This document shows positions 58,264 to 64,000 of a stretch of DNA of 64,000 nucleotides, one piece after another. Source of the DNA: Fen-183 sp036504335 (GTDB lineage Bacteria > Acidobacteriota > Thermoanaerobaculia > UBA5066); contig DASXVJ010000020.1 in NCBI GenBank assembly GCA_036504335.1, positions 248,001-312,000 of the forward strand, in the 5' to 3' direction. Position 1 is the stretch's first letter; each line of letters opens with the position of its first letter. The notes under the pieces are model-generated. The model did not search any database. It was given only the letters and a program-made list of their open reading frames with translations, and was not told where the DNA came from. The position numbers were made by a program, and so were the translations under genes.

Positions 58264-61200
58264 ATGCCCGAGGGCGACGTGGGAGGACGGAGACGCTGGA
58301 CGGACGGGGTCGACGCCGGTCGAAACCCGTACCGCGAATACGACGCCTGCGGCGTCGGCTTCGTCGCGCACCCGCGCCAGTCCTCGCACCGCGTCCTGCG
58401 CCTCGCGCTGGGCGGCCTCTCCCGCGTGGCTCATCGGGGCGCGACGGGGAGCGACCGGACGGGCGACGGCGCCGGCATCCTGACCCGCATTCCGGAGCCG
58501 ATTTTCCGGCGCGACGCCGCCCGGCGCGGGATCGCCCTCGCCGAGGGCGCGCCCGTCGGCGTCGGGACGTTCTTCTTCCCACGCGGCGCCGAGGAGAAAT
58601 CGGCCGCGCTCGTCGAGAAGACGCTCTCGGACGAGGGCCTGCCGTTCGCGGGCTGGCGCGACGTGCCGGTCCGGACGGGCCGCCTCGGGGGCTGGGCCGA
58701 GACGTCGCGGCCGTCCGTGGTGCACGCGCTCCTCGCGCCGCCCCCGGAAGCCGACGCCGACGAGTGGGAGCGCCGGCTCTACCTCGCGGGCCGCGTCGCG
58801 GCGCGCCGCGCCCGGGCCGAGGGGCTCGACGGCTTCTGGGTGGTGTCGATCTCCCACCGCACTCTCGTCTACAAGGCGCTCCTCACGGGCACGGAGCTGA
58901 AGGCGTTCTACCCGGACCTCGAGGACCCCGACTACGCGACGAGCGTCGCCGTCTTCCACCAGCGCTACTCGACGAACACGCTCCCGAGCTGGGCGCTCGC
59001 GCAGCCGTTCCACCTCCTCGCGCACAACGGGGAGATCAACACGCTCTGGGGCAACCGCAACGCGATGCGCGCGCGCGAGCCCGAGCTCGCCTCGCCGGTC
59101 TGGGGCGACCGGCTCCAGCGCCTTCTCCCGGTCCTCACGGACGAGGGCAGCGACTCGACGAGCCTCGACGAGGCGCTCGAGCTCCTCGTGCGCTCGGGGC
59201 GCGACCCGCTCCACGCCCTCACGATGCTCATTCCGGACGCGCCGCAGGGCCACCTGCCCGAGGCGCTCCGCGCGTTCTACGACTTCCACGCAGGCCTCGT
59301 CGAGCCGTGGGACGGGCCCGCCGCCGTCGCGTTCACGGACGGGATCGTCGCGGGCGCCCACCTCGACCGTTCCGGCCTCAGGCCCCTGCGCTGGAAGATC
59401 GCGGACGACGGCCACGTCGCCGCCGCGTCCGAGGCGGGCATCGTGGACCTCGATCACGAGCACGTCGTCGCGAGCGGCCGCCTCGGCCCCGGCGAGACGA
59501 TCGCGGTCGACACGGCGACGGGCGAGATCCTCCTCGACACGGACGTGAAATCGCGCCTTGCGCTGCGCCGCCCGTGGGGGGACTGGGCGGGCCGCCACGT
59601 CCGGCACGTGACTCCTTCGCCGCGTCCCCGGGAGGCCCTGCCGGAACCCGAGCTCCTGCTCCGGCAGGCGGCGCACGGGTGGGGTGTGGAGGACCTGCGC
59701 TACGTCCTCGCGCCGTCGGCGGCCGGGCAGGAGCCCGTCTTCTCGATGGGCGACGACGCGCCGATCCCGCCGCTCTCGAAGTCCCCCCAGCCGCTCTACG
59801 CGTTCTTCCGCCAGCGTTTCGCGCAGGTCACGAACCCGCCCATCGACTCTCTGCGCGAGACGGCGGTCATGTCGCTGCGCATGGACCTCGGGCGCGGCGG
59901 CTCGCTGCTCCTCGAGGAGCCGGGCGACGCGCACTTCCTGAGCCTCGAGCATCCCGTCCTCCTCGAGGACGACGCGGCCGCGATTCGCGCGGCCGCCGAG
60001 TTCGGGCCCGTCGTTCTCGACGCGACGTGGGAGGCGGACTCCGGCGCCGAGGGTCTCGTCGCCGCCCTCGACGCCCTCGCGGCTCGCGCGGAGGACGCCG
60101 TGCGCGCGGGCGCGGAGATCCTCGTGATCACGGACAAGGGGATGACGCGGGAGCGCGCGGCGATCCCGGCGCTCCTCGCGCTCGGCGCCGTGCGCGAGCA
60201 CCTGTTGCGCGCCGGGCTCCGCTACCGCGTCGGCCTCGTCGTGGAGGCCGGCGACGCGCGCGACGTCCACCACCTGGCGGTGCTTCACGGGTTCGGCGCC
60301 GAGGCGGTGCACCCATGGCTCGCGCTCGCCTCGGTCCGCGCTCTCGCGGCGAAGGACGGGATCGAGGGCGACGCGGCGTCGGCGTTCCGCGCGTCGGCGG
60401 AGAAGGGCCTGAGGAAGGTCCTCGCGAAAATGGGGATCTCGGCGCTGTCGTCCTACTGCGGCGGGCAGGTGTACGACGCGCTCGGCCTCGGTCGCGAGGT
60501 CATGGAGAAGTGTTTCCGCGGCACGGCGTCGCCGCTCTCCGGCCTCGGCTTCGCCGAGATCGCGGAGGACACGCTCGCCGTGCATCGCGCGGCGTGGGAC
60601 GGCGCGGCGCTGCCGGACCACGGCCGCGTGCGGTATCGCAGGGACGCCGAGGAGCACGCGTGGGCGCCGCCCGTCGTCGTCTCGCTCCAGAAGGCCGCGA
60701 AGGGCTCGGAGGAGGCGTGGGCGGAGTTCCGGACGAAGGCGGGCGCGCGGGCCCCGTCCGTCCCGCGCGACCTGGTCGGCTTCGCTCCGGCGGCGCCCGT
60801 CGGCGTCGAAGAGGTCGAGGCCGCCTCCGAGATCGCGAAGCGCTTCATCGTGTCGGCGATGTCGCTCGGGGCGCTCTCGCCAGAGGCGCACGAGACGCTC
60901 GCGATCGCGATGAACCGCCTCGGCGCGCGCTCGAACTCGGGCGAGGGCGGCGAGGACCCCGCGACGTGGACGGGCACGGGCGCCGAGCGGAGGGACAACA
61001 GGATCAAGCAGGTGGCCTCCGCGCGGTTCGGCGTCACGGCGGAGTACCTCGTGCGCGCCGACGAGCTGGAGATCAAGGTCGCGCAGGGCGCCAAGCCGGG
61101 GGAGGGCGGCCAGCTGCCCGCGCACAAGAACTCGCCCCTCATCGCGCGCCTCAGGCACGCCGTCCCGGGCATCGCCCTCATCTCGCCGCCCCCGCATCAC

Positions 61201-62763
61201 GACATCTACTCGATCGAGGACCTCGCGCAGCTCATCCACGACCTGAAGGAGGTCAACCCGAAGGCGCGAATCGGCGTGAAGCTCGTGTCGGAGGCCGGCG
61301 TCGGGCGCGTCGCGGCCGGCGTCGCGAAGGCGTTCGCCGACTACGTCCTCATCGCCGGGCACTCGGGCGGCACGGGAGCCTCGCCGCTCTCGTCCATCAA
61401 GCACGCGGGCTCGCCGTGGGAGCTCGGGCTGGCCGAGACGCAGCAGGCGCTCGTCGAGAACGGCCTCAGGCGCCGGATCGAGGTGCGCGTGGACGGCGGC
61501 CTCAGGACCGCGCAGGACGTCGTGATCGCCGCCTGCCTCGGCGCCGAAGCGTTCGGGTTCGGGACCGCGCCGCTCGTGGCGGCCGGCTGCGCGATGGCGC
61601 GCCAGTGCCACCTGAACACGTGCCCGACCGGCATCGCGACGCAGCGCGAGGACCTCCGGAAGAAGTACCGCGGGACGCCCGAGGCCGTGATGGCGTACTT
61701 CCTCCACCTTGCCGAGGACGTGCGCGAGATCCTCGCCTCCCTCGGCGCGCGCACGATCGACGAGATCGTCGGCCGCGCGGACATGCTCCAGCGCGTGGAC
61801 CGGCCGGAATCGGCCCGGTCGCGCCTCCTCGATCTGTCGCTTCTCCTGCAGCGGGCGGGCGACGAGACGTCGCCGCGCCGGAGGATGCAGCTCCGGAACG
61901 ACCGCCCGCGCACCGGGCCGCAGTTCCCGTCCCTGGACAGCGAGCTCGCGCCGCACATCGCCGTCAGCCTCGGGACCGGCCGGGCGTACTCCGGCACGTT
62001 CGAGGTGCGCAACCACAACCTGTCGGTGGGCGCGCACCTTTCCGGTGAGCTCGTGAGGACGTTCGGGTCGCTCCCGCCGGGCGCCGTGCGCCTCAAGTTC
62101 CGCGGCCCGGCGGGGCAGAGCTTCGGGGCGTTCGCGATCCGCGGCCTGACGCTCGAGCTCGAGGGCGAGGCGAACGACGGCGTCGGGAAGGGCCTCTCGG
62201 GAGGCGAAATCGTGATCCGGCCCTATCCGCGCGCCGGATACATCGCGCGGGCGCGGGAGCAGGCCCTCCTCGGCAACGCCGCGCTGTATGGCGCGACGGC
62301 CGGGCGGCTCCTCGCCGCGGGGCGCGCGGGCGACCGCTTCGCGGTGCGCAACTCGGGCGCCGTCGCGGTCGTCGAAGGCGTCGGCGCCCACGGCTGCGAG
62401 TACATGACGGGAGGAACAGTCGTCGTCCTCGGGAAGACGGGCGCCAACTTCGGCGCCGGGATGACGAACGGCCTCGCCTTCGTCCTGGACGAGGACACGC
62501 TGTTTGCGACGCGCTGCAACACGGAGCTCGTCACGGTCGACGCGCTCTCGCCTGCGGACGACGCGACGCTCGTGCCGCTCCTCGTCGCGCACGCCGAACG
62601 GACGGGCAGCGCGATCGCCCGGACGATCCTGTCCGGCTGGCCGGCGGCCCGTTCGGCGTTCCGCCGCGTGACGCCGAAGCCGGCTCCCGCGCTCGCGCAG
62701 CCGGCCCCGCGGACCGTCGCGGCGGGCGCCGAGGAGAAACCGACCCTCGCCCGCCCGGCGTAG
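58264..62763 (+). CDS. gltB: Glutamate synthase large subunit
   Basis: 1499-residue glutamate synthase (GOGAT) large subunit, the normal bacterial length. It makes two glutamates from glutamine and 2-oxoglutarate. ATG 58264 is chosen over 58246 because GGAAGGAG lies 5 bases before it. The N-terminal amidotransferase Cys is Cys29 in EYDACGVGFVAH, exposed by removal of a short propeptide. FMN-site and 2-oxoglutarate-site sequences include SARFGVTAEYLV and GAKPGEGGQLPAHK; the [3Fe-4S] ligands are Cys1109, Cys1115 and Cys1120 in GCAMARQCHLNTCPTG. The C-terminal GltB beta-helix (GTVVVLGKTGANFGAGM region) is complete. The small subunit gltD does not follow, which is unusual. Confidence 0.96.
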   Translation: MPEGDVGGRRRWTDGVDAGRNPYREYDACGVGFVAHPRQSSHRVLRLALGGLSRVAHRGATGSDRTGDGAGILTRIPEPIFRRDAARRGIALAEGAPVGVGTFFFPRGAEEKSAALVEKTLSDEGLPFAGWRDVPVRTGRLGGWAETSRPSVVHALLAPPPEADADEWERRLYLAGRVAARRARAEGLDGFWVVSISHRTLVYKALLTGTELKAFYPDLEDPDYATSVAVFHQRYSTNTLPSWALAQPFHLLAHNGEINTLWGNRNAMRAREPELASPVWGDRLQRLLPVLTDEGSDSTSLDEALELLVRSGRDPLHALTMLIPDAPQGHLPEALRAFYDFHAGLVEPWDGPAAVAFTDGIVAGAHLDRSGLRPLRWKIADDGHVAAASEAGIVDLDHEHVVASGRLGPGETIAVDTATGEILLDTDVKSRLALRRPWGDWAGRHVRHVTPSPRPREALPEPELLLRQAAHGWGVEDLRYVLAPSAAGQEPVFSMGDDAPIPPLSKSPQPLYAFFRQRFAQVTNPPIDSLRETAVMSLRMDLGRGGSLLLEEPGDAHFLSLEHPVLLEDDAAAIRAAAEFGPVVLDATWEADSGAEGLVAALDALAARAEDAVRAGAEILVITDKGMTRERAAIPALLALGAVREHLLRAGLRYRVGLVVEAGDARDVHHLAVLHGFGAEAVHPWLALASVRALAAKDGIEGDAASAFRASAEKGLRKVLAKMGISALSSYCGGQVYDALGLGREVMEKCFRGTASPLSGLGFAEIAEDTLAVHRAAWDGAALPDHGRVRYRRDAEEHAWAPPVVVSLQKAAKGSEEAWAEFRTKAGARAPSVPRDLVGFAPAAPVGVEEVEAASEIAKRFIVSAMSLGALSPEAHETLAIAMNRLGARSNSGEGGEDPATWTGTGAERRDNRIKQVASARFGVTAEYLVRADELEIKVAQGAKPGEGGQLPAHKNSPLIARLRHAVPGIALISPPPHHDIYSIEDLAQLIHDLKEVNPKARIGVKLVSEAGVGRVAAGVAKAFADYVLIAGHSGGTGASPLSSIKHAGSPWELGLAETQQALVENGLRRRIEVRVDGGLRTAQDVVIAACLGAEAFGFGTAPLVAAGCAMARQCHLNTCPTGIATQREDLRKKYRGTPEAVMAYFLHLAEDVREILASLGARTIDEIVGRADMLQRVDRPESARSRLLDLSLLLQRAGDETSPRRRMQLRNDRPRTGPQFPSLDSELAPHIAVSLGTGRAYSGTFEVRNHNLSVGAHLSGELVRTFGSLPPGAVRLKFRGPAGQSFGAFAIRGLTLELEGEANDGVGKGLSGGEIVIRPYPRAGYIARAREQALLGNAALYGATAGRLLAAGRAGDRFAVRNSGAVAVVEGVGAHGCEYMTGGTVVVLGKTGANFGAGMTNGLAFVLDEDTLFATRCNTELVTVDALSPADDATLVPLLVAHAERTGSAIARTILSGWPAARSAFRRVTPKPAPALAQPAPRTVAAGAEEKPTLARPA

Positions 62764-62766
62764 AGT
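62761..62766 (+). promoter_or_regulatory. -10-like hexamer TAGAGT over the gltB stop codon
   Basis: TAGAGT includes the TAG stop of gltB and ends 7 bases before GTG 62774 (4 before GTG 62771), supporting one of these as a leaderless start of the DUF1499 gene. Confidence 0.35.
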
Positions 62767-62773
62767 GGGCGTG

Positions 62774-63187
62774 GTGCGCGCCCGGTTCCTCGCCTTCGCC
62801 CTCGTTCTTTCGGCGGCCGCGCGCGGGGAGGAACCCATGACCCGACTGAAGGCCTGCCCGGCGACGCCGAACTGCGTCCTGTCCACGGCGCCGGACGAGG
62901 CTCACCGCATCGCGCCGTTCCCGTTCACCGGCGACTCGGCCGAGGCCCTCGCGCGCGTGAAGGCGGCGGCGCTCTCCTTCCCCCGGACGAGAGTCGCGGA
63001 GGAGGCGCCGGGATACGTCCACGTCACGTTCACGAGCGCGGTCTTCCGCTTCGTGGACGACGTGGAGTTCGAGGCGGACGAGGCCGCGAAGGTGATCCGC
63101 GTGCGCTCGGCCTCGCGGGTCGGGCGCTCGGACTTCGGCGTGAACCGCAAGCGTGTGGAGGCCATCCGGGCGAAGCTCGGGGGCTGA
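62774..63187 (+). CDS. DUF1499-family exported protein
   Basis: 137-residue protein. Signal peptide about 1-17 (RARFLAFALVLSAAARG), then a DUF1499 domain: CPATPNCVLSTAPDEAHRIAPFPF, RVKAAALSFPRTRVAEEAPGYVHVTFTSAVFRFVDDVEF and SRVGRSDFGVNRKRVEAIR are the conserved segments. Function unknown. Three in-frame GTG codons lie at 62765, 62771 and 62774; the last is preferred because it starts the signal peptide directly and suits the TAGAGT hexamer. It overlaps no other gene and converges on the NamZ-type gene with 22 bases between. Confidence 0.85.
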   Translation: MRARFLAFALVLSAAARGEEPMTRLKACPATPNCVLSTAPDEAHRIAPFPFTGDSAEALARVKAAALSFPRTRVAEEAPGYVHVTFTSAVFRFVDDVEFEADEAAKVIRVRSASRVGRSDFGVNRKRVEAIRAKLGG

Positions 63188-63209
63188 CGGCGCGGCCGCC
63201 GGCCGGGCT

Positions 63210-64000
63210 TCAGTACAGCAGGAACGCGGCCCGGCGCTTCTCGAACTCCATCGCGCCGGCCGCCCACGCGGACGTGATCTCGCCGGCCGTCTCGCCGCGC
63301 GTGAAGCGCGCGAGGGCGGCGGCGTTCACGAGGAGCCGGTTGAATCGGTCGGACTTCCAGTCCTTCGGGTGCAGGTCGCGGAGCGCCGTCGCGGCGTGGA
63401 AGCCGAGCGCGACGGCGTTCAGGGCGTCGCGGTTCACGACCGTGATCCGCACGCCCGAGCAGATCTCCCCCTTGAAGACGGACGAAGAAGGCGTGAAGCG
63501 CACGGGCGTGAAGCGGACGCCGGGGATCCCGCGTGCGTTCAGCGTGGCCGCCACGCGCGGCCCGTCCATCCACGGCGCGCCGAACTGCTCGAAGGGGGTG
63601 TCCGTGCCGCGGCCGACGGACACGTTCGTCGTCTCGAGGAGCCCGACGCCGGGATAGAGCGCGGCCTCCGTCACCGAGCGCAGGTTCGGCGACGGGTTCA
63701 CCCACGTCAGGCCCGTCTCGTCGTACCAGAGGTCCCGCGAGTATCCCGCCATCTTCACGACGGTCAGGTCCGCCCCGATCTTCCTTTCGGCGTTGAAGAG
63801 GGCGGCAAGCTCGCCGATCGTCATTCCCGTCCGGATCGGGATGGAGTGATACGCCACGAACGTGAGCGCATCGGCGTCGGCCGGCGGCCCCTCCATCACG
63901 TCCGTCCGGATCGGATTCGGCCGGTCGAGGACGATGACCTTGATCTTCGCCTTCGCCGCTTCCTCGAGGAGGTAGCCGAGCGTCGTGAGGTACGTGTAGA
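63210..64000 (-). CDS. DUF1343 / NamZ-type exo-beta-N-acetylmuramidase, partial
   Basis: C-terminal 263 residues of a DUF1343 protein (GH171 by characterised members), whose N-terminus lies beyond the window. NamZ of Bacillus removes non-reducing-end N-acetylmuramic acid from peptidoglycan fragments. Conserved segments seen: TYLTTLGYLLEEAAKAKIKVIVLDRPNPI, YHSIPIRTGMTIGELAALFN, NPSPNLRSVTEAALYPGVGLLETTNVSVGRGTDTPFEQFGAPWMDG and FKGEICSGVRI. It would serve cell-wall recycling or feeding on muropeptides. The ending EKRRAAFLLY closes the domain. Confidence 0.88.
   Translation of the reverse strand, partial: YTYLTTLGYLLEEAAKAKIKVIVLDRPNPIRTDVMEGPPADADALTFVAYHSIPIRTGMTIGELAALFNAERKIGADLTVVKMAGYSRDLWYDETGLTWVNPSPNLRSVTEAALYPGVGLLETTNVSVGRGTDTPFEQFGAPWMDGPRVAATLNARGIPGVRFTPVRFTPSSSVFKGEICSGVRITVVNRDALNAVALGFHAATALRDLHPKDWKSDRFNRLLVNAAALARFTRGETAGEITSAWAAGAMEFEKRRAAFLLY

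Noticed and set aside
58240..62886. Very long open frame (about 1550 codons) on the minus strand opposite gltB
   Set aside because: It mirrors gltB codon structure in a GC-rich genome; the translation is Arg/Pro/Gly-rich with no domain, while the plus strand encodes an intact glutamate synthase.

Overview
The window is a very GC-rich (about 70% by eye), gene-dense bacterial chromosome segment with no rRNA, tRNA, CRISPR array, transposase or phage gene that I can see. The gene content points to Acidobacteriota, probably a Thermoanaerobaculia-like lineage: tricorn-type S41 protease, exported amidohydrolases, DUF6526, DUF2911, secreted DinB, long PIG-L deacetylase and HupE/UreJ clusters. This placement is an inference from gene families; no marker gene fixes the taxonomy. 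Genes are tightly packed: same-strand neighbours often overlap by ATGA, GTGA or TTGA, and most convergent pairs end within a few bases of each other.

Layout. 1-7.5 kb: a minus-strand uronate/deoxy-sugar operon (FadR-type regulator, SDR, L-fuconate-dehydratase-type enolase, hexuronate-type MFS importer, uxaC, kduD, exported GH105 hydrolase cut by the window edge) with a strong promoter and candidate operators. 7.5-13.6 kb: pepQ, a delta-9-type acyl desaturase with a coiled-coil tail, YceI protein, DUF6526, PlsC-type acyltransferase and a HI0933-family flavoprotein. 13.6-21.9 kb: histidine phosphatase, SUI1/YciH, ArfB, CARDB protein, hotdog thioesterase, HerA-like ATPase, spermidine-synthase-like membrane protein, M28 peptidase, four-helix protein. 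22-26.3 kb: a TCA-cycle block, mdh-sdhCAB. 26.3-31.5 kb: small secreted proteins and an unusual operon joining a TMTC-like glycosyltransferase to two secreted proteins, one with an HExxH motif. 31.5-51 kb: S41/tricorn protease, bacilliredoxin, Tat-exported amidase, GT-C membrane proteins, GNAT, two exported amidohydrolases, CPBP protease, DinB, DUF2911, PIG-L deacetylase and an MFS transporter. 51-51.5 kb: gene remnants. 51.5-58 kb: an operon of a membrane-anchored prolyl isomerase and three HupE-like proteins, then a peptidase/amidase/Tat-signal operon. 58-64 kb: gltB behind a leader peptide and attenuator, DUF1499, and a NamZ/DUF1343 protein cut by the window edge.

Three signals are not explained by ordinary gene annotation. 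First, nine copies of a short AT-rich motif close to GATTTCTTnGAAGGGT, in purine-rich flanks, sit inside five protein-coding genes; three pairs are convergent and about 100 bp apart. Second, many genes have a -10-like hexamer ending 5-7 bases before the start codon, which implies widespread leaderless transcription; two divergent gene pairs appear to share one symmetric -10 element. Third, gltB is preceded by a promoter, a 34-codon leader ORF and an intrinsic terminator, the arrangement of a transcription attenuator.
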